DNA from: an uncultured Allomuricauda sp.
GTDB lineage: Bacteria > Bacteroidota > Bacteroidia > Flavobacteriales > Flavobacteriaceae
NCBI GenBank assembly: GCA_937911965.1
Contig: CALDPL010000140.1
Location: 1 to 19,175, forward strand
Length of the DNA stretch: 19,175 nt
Reading direction: 5' to 3'
The notes beneath the pieces were generated by a model. It worked only from the letters and a program-made list of their open reading frames with translations. It was not told the origin of the DNA and made no database searches. Position 1 is the stretch's first letter. Every line of letters starts with the position of its first letter. A program made the translations under genes and the position numbers. Positions 1 through 7,440 of the stretch are shown here, one piece after another.

Positions 1-1023
1 GACATTGGGGTCGTTCTTGGCCAAATCGTTCCCGAGGTCCCGAACCTTGCCATAGTTGGCATAGAATACTTCCCTTTGTTCGGGGGTCAAGCTGCTGAAT
101 TGGGAGCGTTCATACCATTCGATTCCCAGGGAGTCCGCCACTTTTTTATAGATCTTGGTCATGTATTTGTTTCGGGCCTCATGCTTCTCCGTGTTCAAAT
201 AGGAACTGAAGGCCACCGTCTGGACCACCCCTCCGTTTTCCTTGAGCATCAAAAGTTGTTCGTCATCCAAATTTCGGCTGTGATCGCAGAGGGCCCTGGC
301 CGAAGAGTGGGAGGCGATTATCGGGGCCTTTGATAGCTCGATCATCTGGATCATGGCCTCCTTGGAGGGATGGGAAACATCGATCATGATTCCCAATCGG
401 TTCATTTCTGCCACGGCCTTTTCACCCAGCTCGCTGAGCCCCTGGTGCAGCCATTGGTCGTCTTCCTCTCCGGTGTTGGAGTCGCTGAACTGGCTATGGC
501 CGTTATGGGATAGGGAAATATACCGGGCGCCCAGTTTGTGGTATTCCTCGATTTTGGAAAGATCCTCTCCCAGGGGATAGGCGTTCTCGACCCCGATCAT
601 GGCCACTTTTTTGCCCGAGGCAACGATCCGTCGGACATCCTCCGAGGTCAGGGCCAGCTCGATCTGGTCGGGGGCATACTGCTCACACAGCCTGTGGATG
701 GCATCAAATTTGGCCATGGCGTTCTCCGAAGCCTTGGCATAACCTTCGGGGTCCAGTTCCCCCTGGCCGGTATATACGATCAACCAGGCCACATCCAGGC
801 CCCCTTCCTTCATTTTGGGAAGGTTCACCTGGGTGTCGAGATTCTGGGTGTAATTGATGCTGTCCGTAAAATTATTGACATTGAAGTCATCATGGGTGTC
901 AATGGTGATGACGGAATCGTGGATGCGTTGGGCCCTTTCTTCCAAGGTTTCAACAGTGTCGGTTTTTTTCTCTCCACATGAAATACATAGGCAGAGGCTC
1001 AATAAAAGATAAGTTTGTCTCAT
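1..1023 (-). CDS. Membrane dipeptidase-like (peptidase M19) lipoprotein, 3' end outside window
   Basis: Read on the minus strand from the ATG at 1023, the frame stays open for 341 codons to the window edge, so the C-terminus is missing. The N-terminus is a short hydrophobic signal followed by Cys (CISCGEKK, Cys16), an imperfect lipobox that suggests a lipoprotein. M19 hallmarks appear in order: THDDF (His44/Asp46, the family's HxD metal pair), IGVEN (bridging Glu), YISLSHNG, IDVSHPS and SHSSAR followed by CDHSRNLDDE. M19 enzymes are zinc dipeptidases that cleave dipeptides, including some with a D-residue at the C-terminal side, so a periplasmic or outer-membrane role in peptide turnover is likely. 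It is transcribed away from the phosphorelay-like cassette. The family call is secure; substrate is not known. Confidence 0.93.
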   Translation of the reverse strand, partial: MRQTYLLLSLCLCISCGEKKTDTVETLEERAQRIHDSVITIDTHDDFNVNNFTDSINYTQNLDTQVNLPKMKEGGLDVAWLIVYTGQGELDPEGYAKASENAMAKFDAIHRLCEQYAPDQIELALTSEDVRRIVASGKKVAMIGVENAYPLGEDLSKIEEYHKLGARYISLSHNGHSQFSDSNTGEEDDQWLHQGLSELGEKAVAEMNRLGIMIDVSHPSKEAMIQMIELSKAPIIASHSSARALCDHSRNLDDEQLLMLKENGGVVQTVAFSSYLNTEKHEARNKYMTKIYKKVADSLGIEWYERSQFSSLTPEQREVFYANYGKVRDLGNDLAKNDPNV

Positions 1024-1150
1024 AGTTGGATTTATTACACCTACAAATAAAGCAATTTGACAACAGAATCGGGTCAATAGATAACAATAAATTGTCTTCA
1101 GGGGGATTTATCAACAATTTTAAGGGACAATATCAACCTTATTCAACTGA

Positions 1151-1158
1151 TAATTTTG
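1151..1158 (+). promoter_or_regulatory. Possible -7 box (TAnnTTTG) overlapping the TTG start
   Basis: TAATTTTG matches the Bacteroidetes -7 consensus exactly, but I see no TTTG-type -33 element at a proper distance. If it is functional, RNA would begin downstream of the TTG at 1156, and the protein would have to start later or from another codon. It may be a chance match in AT-rich DNA. Confidence 0.25.
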
Positions 1159-1962
1159 GGAACCCGGGAACTGCTAAACTATCTTGAAAAACTTGAAATC
1201 TCCCTGAGCTCCTTTTCCTATGGGGAACTCGGGACCGAAGAGGCCGTGGCCCTTAAAAGGTCGTTCGAGCAATTCAAACACGGATTGGAGGACAAGGTAT
1301 TCGGAGTCGATGGAAAAGACCGGCTCCAGGACCTTTATCATAGTTTGGGTATCCGTGGGACCGGAGAGGGTGAAGTCCCTGACCAAAATCATGGGGTGGT
1401 GGATTTTGAGATCCTATTGGACCGGTTACAGGGCACCCCGTTGAACCAAGAACAAATCCAAATTGTGAAAGCCTTGAAGAAATTGGCCCAAAGTCCCGAG
1501 GGATCCAAAAAGCCCCGGGCACGATCCAATCCCAAGAGTTCCCTGGCCACCCATATCGAGTATATAGAGAAGGACCTGGGTCGTGAAAACCCACAGCACA
1601 GCATAGGGCTGAAAACCGTCTTGGAGGAGTGCATGGGACAGATGGAACTTATGGAGGAGGTGGTCAGGATATTCAAACAGAACCTCCTGGAATTCATCGG
1701 TTGTACCAAGGTACAATTGGACCATGGCAATTTTGTGGCCCTGGGCCTCGCCTGTCAAAAATTGATTCCCAGCCTTAGTATGATGAAGACCCATGGCCTG
1801 CTCGAAACGGTCCAACAGATGGCCATCCAATGCCGAAAGGATATGGACCGCAAACACCTCGAATTCCTTTATCGGCAGTTTATGGAGGAATTACCCGCAA
1901 TCCAGGAGCAGGTGGACTTTGAAATGGAATTGCTCAGAACCGTGCAAAAGACCCGATCATGA
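1156..1962 (+). CDS. Histidine kinase/Hpt-like protein lacking the phospho-histidine
   Basis: A 268-aa soluble protein with no signal peptide. Residues 1-50 (motif SLSSFSYGELGTEEA) resemble the segment preceding the HisKA domain in Flavobacteria hybrid kinases. Residues 78-112 (NHGVVDFEILL then TPLNQEQ) resemble what follows the H-box (xNGIIGFxxLL...PLNxxQ), but the SHEIRTP block is absent. After a basic linker, residues 155-260 look like an Hpt four-helix domain. Its signature AHKLKPSLSMM appears here as CQKLIPSLSMM, so the phosphorylatable His is Gln201 and the conserved Lys is Ile. No ATPase domain is present. It overlaps the next gene by ATGA. The start is uncertain: the only usable codon is TTG 1156, and the frame is open back to the TAG at 1078. 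A perfect Bacteroidetes -7 match (TAATTTTG, 1151-1158) overlaps that TTG. Likely a non-catalytic phosphorelay scaffold or decoy; the homology is inferred by eye. Confidence 0.72.
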   Translation: MGTRELLNYLEKLEISLSSFSYGELGTEEAVALKRSFEQFKHGLEDKVFGVDGKDRLQDLYHSLGIRGTGEGEVPDQNHGVVDFEILLDRLQGTPLNQEQIQIVKALKKLAQSPEGSKKPRARSNPKSSLATHIEYIEKDLGRENPQHSIGLKTVLEECMGQMELMEEVVRIFKQNLLEFIGCTKVQLDHGNFVALGLACQKLIPSLSMMKTHGLLETVQQMAIQCRKDMDRKHLEFLYRQFMEELPAIQEQVDFEMELLRTVQKTRS

Positions 1963-2312
1963 AAGATAACCAACTTCCCGCTTACCTACAAAGTGTTTTC
2001 CACCCCTTGTTCCAACATGCCAAGGACTTGGAATCCAAACTTATGCTCATCGATGAAATGCTTGCAGTGGGGGACGAAAAAGAAATCCCCCTGCTCGTCG
2101 AACTGGAATCCCACCGGGAACCCAGGATCAGCAATAGGGCATTTGCCATCAAAACTGCCCTTCAAAACAAGCTGGGCATGATTTCCGAGAGTGAACGCAG
2201 AAGGCTTCCCATGAACCTCTGCTTTATTTACGATGAATTCAACATCAGGCCCAGCAAGGTCGATCCGGACCTTGACTTTGAAGTTGCCCTGGATCTATTG
2301 GACAAACAATGA
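1959..2312 (+). CDS. Small HEAT-like helical protein
   Basis: A 117-aa protein whose ATG overlaps the stop of the preceding gene (ATGA at 1959-1962), so the two are probably translationally coupled. No signal peptide or membrane segment. Residues around LIDEMLAVGDEKEIPLLVELESH, followed by RISNRAFAIKTAL, look like a pair of HEAT-type helices (a helix, then a helix whose midpoint contains REPRIS). The C-terminal part (CFIYDEFNI) is acidic. HEAT-like segments occur beside or within some Flavobacteria hybrid kinases, which fits the phosphorelay-like neighbour. A binding or adaptor role is inferred. I cannot assign a named family. Confidence 0.75.
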   Translation: MKDNQLPAYLQSVFHPLFQHAKDLESKLMLIDEMLAVGDEKEIPLLVELESHREPRISNRAFAIKTALQNKLGMISESERRRLPMNLCFIYDEFNIRPSKVDPDLDFEVALDLLDKQ

Positions 2313-2430
2313 AAACGGGATTTCACAACAAAATCAGGAAATTTGACCACATTTTGTTGCCCCTCCATACGCTATGGACTAGATTCACGTTATAAGCTTA
2401 ACCCCAAACAATATAAACCCCCGAACTGCT

Positions 2431-2529
2431 ATGTTGTACGATACCTACGGAGAAGAATACCTGGCCTTTCTTCAAGAACTGAACGAGATTCTGAGTTTGA
2501 ACGAATTGGCCGAACTCGATTACCTATAG
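2431..2529 (+). CDS. Microprotein A (32 aa), paralogue of the next ORF
   Basis: ATG at 2431, TAG at 2527-2529. The core YLAFLQELNEILSLNELAEL aligns without gaps to the core of the ORF at 2557-2658: 8 of 20 positions are identical (Y, L, F, L, N, E, L, L) and several more are conservative. It is acidic and probably one amphipathic helix, with no membrane segment. It lies 118 nt after the HEAT-like gene, on the same strand and before the shared terminator. It is too short to call from composition; the case rests on the paralogue. Function unknown. Confidence 0.5.
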   Translation: MLYDTYGEEYLAFLQELNEILSLNELAELDYL

Positions 2530-2556
2530 TCGAATCCATAAAACAATTCCCAGATC

Positions 2557-2658
2557 ATGAAAAATCATAACCAAGAAAACACCGCATACCTGAACTTCAT
2601 CAGGGTATTGAACGAAATGCTCATTGATTCCGACATCAATCAATTGAGCCACCCTTAA
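2557..2658 (+). CDS. Microprotein B (33 aa), paralogue of the preceding ORF
   Basis: ATG at 2557, TAA at 2656-2658. The core YLNFIRVLNEMLIDSDINQL is a gap-free match to microprotein A around YLxF...LNExL. It begins 27 nt after microprotein A ends and stops 18 nt before the terminator hairpin, as expected for the last gene of a transcript. The upstream region is A-rich rather than Shine-Dalgarno-like, which is normal for Bacteroidetes. Predicted to be a single amphipathic helix; function unknown. Tandem paralogues this short suggest a partner-binding peptide family, possibly for the upstream Hpt/HEAT proteins (inference). Confidence 0.52.
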   Translation: MKNHNQENTAYLNFIRVLNEMLIDSDINQLSHP

Positions 2659-2676
2659 GGGATAAAGTGTAGTCAA

Positions 2677-2715
2677 GAAAAAGTGGAAGTTCCCCAATGG
2701 AGCTTCCACTTTTTC
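2677..2715. terminator. Strong bidirectional intrinsic terminator
   Basis: A 13-bp perfect stem (2677-2689 GAAAAAGTGGAAG with 2703-2715) extends inward by TTCC/GGAG (one G-U pair) to about 17 bp with a 5-nt CCAAT loop. The A-run on the left and T-run on the right give a U-tract in either direction. It sits between convergent transcripts: the microprotein cassette (+) and the rpoD-type gene (-), whose stop is at 2724-2726. Confidence 0.9.
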
Positions 2716-2723
2716 ATTGGCAC

Positions 2724-3587
2724 TCATCCCAAATAGGATTTCAGGATTTTGCTCTTGGAAGTATGCCTGAGTTTTCTGATGGCCTTTTCCCTGATCTGGC
2801 GAACCCTTTCCCGGGTCAGGTCAAAGGTGCCCCCGATCTCCTCCAGGGTCATGGAGGGTTGGTCCCCGATCCCATAATACAAACGGACCACGTCCGCTTC
2901 ACGTGGGGAAAGGGTATCCAAGGCCCGATTGATCTCGGTGTTCAGGGATTGGTGCATCAGTCCCTTGTCCGGCCTGGGGGAATCCCCGACCAACAGCACA
3001 TCGTACATATTGGAGGTTTCCCCTTCCTTCAAGGGTGCATCCATCGAGACGTGCCGGCCCGTGTTTTTCAAGGACTGTTGGACCTCGGTCACGGTCATAT
3101 CGAGCTCCTTGGCGATCTCCTCGACCGAAGGGGGGCGTTCATGGGCCTGTTCCAGATAGGAGAAGGTCTTCTTTATTTTATTGATGGACCCAATCTTGTT
3201 CAGGGGCAACCTGACCACCCTGGACTGTTCGGCCAGGGCCTGTAGGATGGATTGCCGGATCCACCACACCGCATAGGAAATGAATTTAAAACCCCTGGTC
3301 TCATCGAACCTTTTGGCCGCCTTGACCAGGCCGACATTCCCCTCATTGATAAGGTCGGGCAGGTTGAGACCTTGATTCTGGTATTGTTTGGCCACCGAAA
3401 CCACAAAGCGCAGGTTCGCATTGGTCAATTTTTCCAGGGCCTGTTGGTCCCCGGCCCTGATCTTCTGTGCAAGTTCCACTTCTTCCTGGGCCGTGATCAA
3501 ATCGATCTTGCTGATGTCCTGTAGGTATTTATCAAGGGATTTGGACTCCCGGTTGGTTACTTGCTTGATGATTTTTAATTGCCTCAT
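2724..3587 (-). CDS. rpoD: RNA polymerase primary-type sigma-70 factor
   Basis: A 287-aa protein starting [10 protein letters not shown], the standard beginning of Bacteroidetes RpoD; a six-residue upstream extension to the ATG at 3605 is unlikely. Regions in order: 1.2 ([16 protein letters not shown]), 2.1-2.4 ([44 protein letters not shown]), 3 ([21 protein letters not shown]), and 4.2 ([20 protein letters not shown]). The long region 1.1 of proteobacterial RpoD is absent, as is normal in this phylum. It directs transcription from -33/-7 promoters. Several positions differ from the usual flavobacterial form ([14 protein letters not shown]), so it could be a second primary-like sigma factor if the genome holds another. 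It is divergent from the helicase gene. Confidence 0.95.
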   Translation of the reverse strand: MRQLKIIKQVTNRESKSLDKYLQDISKIDLITAQEEVELAQKIRAGDQQALEKLTNANLRFVVSVAKQYQNQGLNLPDLINEGNVGLVKAAKRFDETRGFKFISYAVWWIRQSILQALAEQSRVVRLPLNKIGSINKIKKTFSYLEQAHERPPSVEEIAKELDMTVTEVQQSLKNTGRHVSMDAPLKEGETSNMYDVLLVGDSPRPDKGLMHQSLNTEINRALDTLSPREADVVRLYYGIGDQPSMTLEEIGGTFDLTRERVRQIREKAIRKLRHTSKSKILKSYLG

Positions 3588-3773
3588 TCCTATCGACGTT
3601 TTCAAAAAGTTATAAGCCTACATAATACATTTTTAAAACCGATTTTCCAAGCCGCAAACGTTATTGTTATCAAAATGTTATGAGCGAAACATTCCAACGA
3701 CAAAACAACCCTCCCAAGTCCGATTGTTGATAGTATCTTGATAGAAATGAAGCGGCATGATGAGTGGGAACAC

Positions 3774-3802
3774 AAAAAACCCCTAATTTTGTAGGGTTTT
3801 TT
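3774..3802. terminator. Terminator-like hairpin in the helicase 5' region
   Basis: A-run plus CCC (3774-3782) pairs with GGG plus T-run (3794-3802); an alternative register adds CCCTA/TAGGG with one bulged C. It looks like a bidirectional rho-independent terminator, yet it lies between two divergent genes, 28 nt before the helicase start. It may act as a leader attenuator, end a short unannotated RNA, or insulate the rpoD and helicase promoters. Confidence 0.6.
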
Positions 3803-3830
3803 AAATTGGAACCCAAATAAGTCCGATCCC

Positions 3831-5342
3831 TTGGAGGTAAACAAAGAGACAAGCACCAAAACCCTGTACGATTACCAAAGAGAAGATCTTCAAAAGATCT
3901 TCAAGTACTTGGACGAAGTACCCCCGGGCACCAACATTCTTTATCAGCTGCCCACCGGCGGGGGGAAAACCGTGGTGTTCTCCGAAATTACCCGTAGGTT
4001 CATCAAAAACACCGGAAAAAAGGTCATGGTGCTCACCCATCGCATTGAGCTGAGCAAGCAGACCTCCCAGATGTTGGATGGCTTTGGCGTGGCCAACAAG
4101 ATCATCAACAGCGAGGTCAAGGAACTGTTCGACCAACAGGACTATATGTGTTTTGTGGCCATGGTCGAAACCCTGAACAACCGCTTGCAGGAAGAAAAGG
4201 TGGTCATTGACAATATCGGGCTTGTCATTATCGATGAGGCGCATTACAATTCCTTTCGGAAGCTCTTCAAGTATTTTGAACAGGCCACCATCCTGGGGGT
4301 AACGGCAACCCCACTGAGTTCCAACATCAAACTTCCGATGAAGGATCACTTCAAGCATTTGATCATCGGGGAATCCATTAAATCCCTGATCAAAAAGCGC
4401 TTTTTGGCCAAGGCCAACCTCTACAATTACGATGTGAGCCTCAAAACCCTTAAATTGGGCATACACGGGGACTATACCGTAAAATCCTCAGACGAACTCT
4501 ACGGTACCCACAGCATGCTGGGGAAGTTGGTGTCGGCCTATGAGGAATTGGCCAAAGGGACCAAGACCCTGATTTTCAACAACGGGATCAACACTTCCCT
4601 GTACGTATACGAAACCTTCAAAAAAGCAGGCTACAACATCCAACACCTGGACAACAAGAACACCGCAGCGGAAAGAAGGGAAATCCTGGACTGGTTCTCC
4701 CAGACCCCCGATGCCATCCTGACCTCGGTGAGCATCCTCACCACTGGCTTTGACGAACCCACCGTCCAAACCATCATCCTGAACAGGGCCACCAGGTCGC
4801 TGACGCTTTATTTCCAGATGATCGGCAGGGGCTCCAGGATCTTGCCGGACAAGGACGAGTTCACGGTAATCGACATGGGGAACAACATAGCCCGTTTTGG
4901 ACCTTGGGACGCGGCGGTGGATTGGCAGGAAATCTTCCATTTCCCGGACTTCTATCTTGAGAACATCAAGAACGACGAGGATATCGAGCGTGATTTTGTT
5001 TATGAAATGCCCGAAAGCCTCAAAGCCAAATTCAGTAAATCGGCCAATATTGAATTCGACATCAAAGAAGAATACAAAAAAGTCTTTGCCCAGGGCCTGA
5101 AATCCAAAATGGTCCTGGAAAAAAGCATTGAACAACACGCCCAGATCTGTGTGGAAAACAGTGAGGACGTCTTCGATGCCCGTATCCTGGCCAAGGAACT
5201 CAAGGAGGAGATCGCCTATAGGGTAAAGCAATATTCCTATTGTATCATGAACAACACCAAGAATTACAAGGAATGGCTGGAGGAGGATTATGAGCGTAAA
5301 CTGCGTTCGAGCATCTCAAAGAAATTCGCTGAAATGATGTAG
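3831..5342 (+). CDS. SF2 DEAD/DEAH-box helicase
   Basis: A 503-aa helicase. Visible motifs: N-terminal LYDYQREDL (Q-type recognition), Walker A PTGGGKT (residues 41-47), motif Ia VLTHRIEL, DEAH (135-138), motif III TAT (158-160), then in the second RecA domain LIFNNGINTS, ILTTGFDEP (motif V) and QMIGRGSR (motif VI). About 130 charged C-terminal residues follow. The family resembles RecQ-unrelated, ComFA/type III-like SF2 translocases common in Flavobacteria; the exact substrate (DNA or RNA) is not shown. The only plausible start is TTG 3831, since the next in-frame Met comes after Walker A. The N-terminus starts directly before the conserved LYDYQ motif, supporting TTG. The glycosyltransferase follows after 34 nt, so co-transcription is possible. 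Confidence 0.92.
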   Translation: MEVNKETSTKTLYDYQREDLQKIFKYLDEVPPGTNILYQLPTGGGKTVVFSEITRRFIKNTGKKVMVLTHRIELSKQTSQMLDGFGVANKIINSEVKELFDQQDYMCFVAMVETLNNRLQEEKVVIDNIGLVIIDEAHYNSFRKLFKYFEQATILGVTATPLSSNIKLPMKDHFKHLIIGESIKSLIKKRFLAKANLYNYDVSLKTLKLGIHGDYTVKSSDELYGTHSMLGKLVSAYEELAKGTKTLIFNNGINTSLYVYETFKKAGYNIQHLDNKNTAAERREILDWFSQTPDAILTSVSILTTGFDEPTVQTIILNRATRSLTLYFQMIGRGSRILPDKDEFTVIDMGNNIARFGPWDAAVDWQEIFHFPDFYLENIKNDEDIERDFVYEMPESLKAKFSKSANIEFDIKEEYKKVFAQGLKSKMVLEKSIEQHAQICVENSEDVFDARILAKELKEEIAYRVKQYSYCIMNNTKNYKEWLEEDYERKLRSSISKKFAEMM

Positions 5343-5376
5343 CCCGGCATCGGGTCGGTCCGAAACCCAAAAGTAC

Positions 5377-6615
5377 ATGGCAAAACAACTCCTGATCCTC
5401 GGTCATGTATGGCCGGAACCCAAGACCACGGCGGCCGGGTCCCGTATGATGCAATTGTTGGAGGCCTTTCTGTCCATGGGATATCGGATCGAATTTGCCT
5501 CCACAGCGACCATGACCCCCCATAGCATGGACCTGGAGTCCTTGGGAATAGCCACCACTGGAATTGAACTGAACAACCCCAGTTTTGATGGGTTTGTCAA
5601 AAAGTTGGTCCCCGATTTGGTGGTCTTTGATCGATTTATGGTAGAGGAACAGTTTGGCTGGCGGGTGGCCGAACAGGTCCCCAGAGCCATCCGTATGCTC
5701 AATACCGAGGACCTGCATTCCCTGAGAAAGGCCAGGGAGGAGGCCCATGGGGCAGGGGAGCGGTTCTCCCTGAAAAATTGGAAGGACCATCCCATGACCC
5801 TGCGGGAGTGCGCCAGCATCTATCGTTCGGACTGCAGCCTTTTGATCTCCACCTTCGAAATGGAACTCTTGGAAAAAGGCTTGGGAATCCCCAAGTCCCT
5901 ATTGTTGTACCTGCCCTTTATGGTAGGGGGCATAACCCCGGAAACCCTTGAAAATTGGCCGAGTTTTGACAAACGGAGGGACTTTGTCCACATTGGAAAT
6001 GGAAGGCACCGTCCCAATGTGGATTCCATTCGCCTGCTCAAATTCGAGCTGTGGCCACAGATCAAAAAAAGCCTGCCGGAAGCCAAACTTCATATTTATG
6101 GGGCCTACCTTCCCCGGGAAATCCTCGAAATGCACGATCCCAAAAGCGGGTTTTATGTCGAAGGTTGGACCGAGGATCTGGAGGGGACGCTCCAAAATGC
6201 GAGGGTCCTTTTGGCGCCCCTGCGATTCGGTGCGGGGATAAAGGGCAAATTATTGGATGCCATGTTGCATGGAATCCCCTCGGTGACCACTTCGATCGGA
6301 TCGGAGGGCATGAAGGGGAAGCTCCCCTGGAACGGGGCCGTGGAAGATGATGGGGAAGTCTTTGTCCAACAGGCAGTAGAACTGTACCAAAACCGGGAGA
6401 AATGGGAAAAGGCCCAATCCCATGGGGAAGAGCTGGTCCGGGAACATTTTGACAAGCGGATCCACCGCGAGGCATTGAAAACGCATTTGGCCCACTTGGA
6501 AGACAAGTTGGACGACCATCGCTCCCAAAATCTTATTGGAAAGATCTTAGGGCATGAAATCCATTCAAGTACCAAATATATGGCCAAGTGGATCGAGGAA
6601 AAGAACCGTCCTTGA
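5377..6615 (+). CDS. Glycosyltransferase, group 1 (GT4-like)
   Basis: A 412-aa cytoplasmic protein with a GT-B layout. The N-terminal domain begins LLILGHVWPEPKTTAAGSRM (acceptor-side loop with Gly/Ser). The C-terminal domain shows FVHIGNGRHRPNVDSIRLL, LHIYGAY, FYVEGWTEDLEGTLQNARVLLAPLRFGAGIKGKLLDAM and HGIPSVTT, the usual nucleotide-sugar-binding pattern of group 1 enzymes. The EX7E element is replaced by the GAGIKGKLLDAM type seen in many GT4 relatives. It transfers a sugar to an unknown acceptor, probably a glycan or lipid. It follows the helicase by 34 nt with no terminator. The C-terminal tail (last 30 residues, HSSTKYMAKWIEEKNRP) is basic. Downstream lies decayed DNA, so any later operon genes may have been lost. 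Confidence 0.88.
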   Translation: MAKQLLILGHVWPEPKTTAAGSRMMQLLEAFLSMGYRIEFASTATMTPHSMDLESLGIATTGIELNNPSFDGFVKKLVPDLVVFDRFMVEEQFGWRVAEQVPRAIRMLNTEDLHSLRKAREEAHGAGERFSLKNWKDHPMTLRECASIYRSDCSLLISTFEMELLEKGLGIPKSLLLYLPFMVGGITPETLENWPSFDKRRDFVHIGNGRHRPNVDSIRLLKFELWPQIKKSLPEAKLHIYGAYLPREILEMHDPKSGFYVEGWTEDLEGTLQNARVLLAPLRFGAGIKGKLLDAMLHGIPSVTTSIGSEGMKGKLPWNGAVEDDGEVFVQQAVELYQNREKWEKAQSHGEELVREHFDKRIHREALKTHLAHLEDKLDDHRSQNLIGKILGHEIHSSTKYMAKWIEEKNRP

Positions 6616-6635
6616 TTCCAGGGGCAGGTTCTGTG

Positions 6636-6860
6636 CGTGTAGCCTTTTTTCTTGCTTTGCCCATCGAGGGTGGTATCACTATACAAAAACCAATCCAAAA
6701 ACTTCATTGCCTTGGTGTTCGGGAAATTCTTTGTCAATTCAACGATTCCAGCGATATCAAGCGTGTCGGACAAACGCTCTTTACCGTCTACGGCTGTAAA
6801 TTTGAAACCGTGAGTGGCACTCACGAGTTCGTTGCTTTCAGATTTTAACTTTCGTTTTAG
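6636..6860 (-). pseudogene. Bro-N/Fic-like protein fragment
   Basis: The minus-strand frame encodes LKRKLKSESNELV, then HGFKFTAVDGKERLSDTLD, then NFPNTKAMKFLDWFLYSDTTLDGQSKKKGYT. The first part resembles Bro-N-type proteins (LKxRLKxEGNxxVTxCHxLKxxAxDGKxRLTD). The second resembles the segment preceding the Fic fold in Bacteroidetes Fic toxins (recalled pattern, not searched). There is no proper start and no Fic catalytic motif; the frame then runs into antisense of the glycosyltransferase gene, so the gene is cut at both ends. It directly abuts the rhuM fragment at the sequence CCGTAGGCTA. Such genes are commonly carried by type I restriction-modification loci. Confidence 0.55.
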
Positions 6861-7171
6861 CCTACGGCAATAATAGCCGAAATATCGTAATGCTGTGTGT
6901 TATAGTTTTTACCATCTGAGGCAGTTATTCGAAAATCTCGAATAACTGAATTTTCATCCAATTCATGGTCCGAAAAAATCTTCTTTAAGTGATAATTAAT
7001 GGTATGTGTTTCCACATTATAAAGCACGCCCATCATTTTTTGCGACAACCAAATGTTCTCATCGGCATAAACAACATTTACATCACTTTCACCGGAAGCG
7101 GCAATAAAGGTTAAGTATTCCGCTGCTGAAGAGCGTACGGTAATTTTTTAGGTTGATTGCTTTTTGCCCAT
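6857..7171 (-). pseudogene. rhuM-family pseudogene (truncated, early stop)
   Basis: The frame starts MGKKQST at 7171, hits TAA at codon 8 (7148-7150, where family members have Lys), then continues KITVRSSAAEYLTFIAASGE, NVVYADENIWLSQKMMGVLY, HTINYHLKKIFSDHELDENS and ITASDGKNYNTQHYDISAIIAVG before TAA at 6857. This is the N-terminal DNA-binding-like part of RhuM ('virulence RhuM') proteins, normally about 330 aa; the rest (YxVNSxRAxxFRxWA onward) is missing. RhuM genes sit in type I restriction-modification operons of Bacteroidetes, matching the hsdM piece just upstream. A 63-aa product from the Met at 7048 could still be made but would be only a stub. Confidence 0.85.
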
Positions 7172-7174
7172 GAT

Positions 7175-7370
7175 CTAGCTTTTGATTTCTTTTTCAATTT
7201 CATTTATATCCGCCTTCAATTCAATTGGTGAAATTCTCATTGATGAAACGATAGAATAATGTACCGAGAACAAACTGTTTAAAAGCCCATCCATCAACTG
7301 ATCCACGGGCATCGTTGGCTATTCTCCATATTTTGGCTTACAAATCTGCTCTTTGTTGTATGCTGGTCAT
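7175..7370 (-). pseudogene. hsdM: hsdM (type I methyltransferase) remnant
   Basis: From the ATG at 7370 the frame reads MTSIQQRADL, then TAA (codon 11), then AKIWRIANDARGSVDGWAFK and QFVLGTLFYRFINENF, then TGA (codon 50). This is the N-terminus of HsdM. After a frame change near 7232 the sequence reads IELKADINEIEKEIKS and stops with TAG at 7175-7177, which could be the HsdM C-terminal coiled tail. An intact HsdM is about 500 aa, so some 1.3 kb of catalytic domain has been deleted. The ATG overlaps the stop of the XRE fragment (ATGA), preserving the original operon arrangement. Confidence 0.85.
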
Positions 7371-7440
7371 TCTTTGTCTTTTAATAAATCTTTTGCATTA
7401 ACATCTAAAATTTTAGCAATTTCAAAAAGTACTTCAAGCC
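7367..7440 (-). pseudogene. C-terminal remnant of an XRE-family regulator
   Basis: The minus strand encodes LEVLFEIAKILDVNAKDLLK, then DKE and TGA. This is the typical last helix and tail of a small Cro/C1-type HTH protein; the HTH itself is missing. Its stop overlaps the hsdM start by ATGA, as in regulator-hsdM operons. Its 5' side joins the CocE-like stump at CGTAGGCT. Confidence 0.7.

Noticed and set aside
538..981. Plus-strand ORF of 147 codons
   Set aside because: Lies antisense to the M19 dipeptidase gene, whose own frame has clear catalytic motifs.
4488..5231. Minus-strand ORF of 247 codons
   Set aside because: Antisense to the helicase; long shadow frames are common in this GC-skewed codon usage and it has no protein-like motif.
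6153..6824. Full-length minus-strand ORF of 223 codons
   Set aside because: Only its first 63 codons (6636-6824) resemble a protein; the rest is antisense of the glycosyltransferase.
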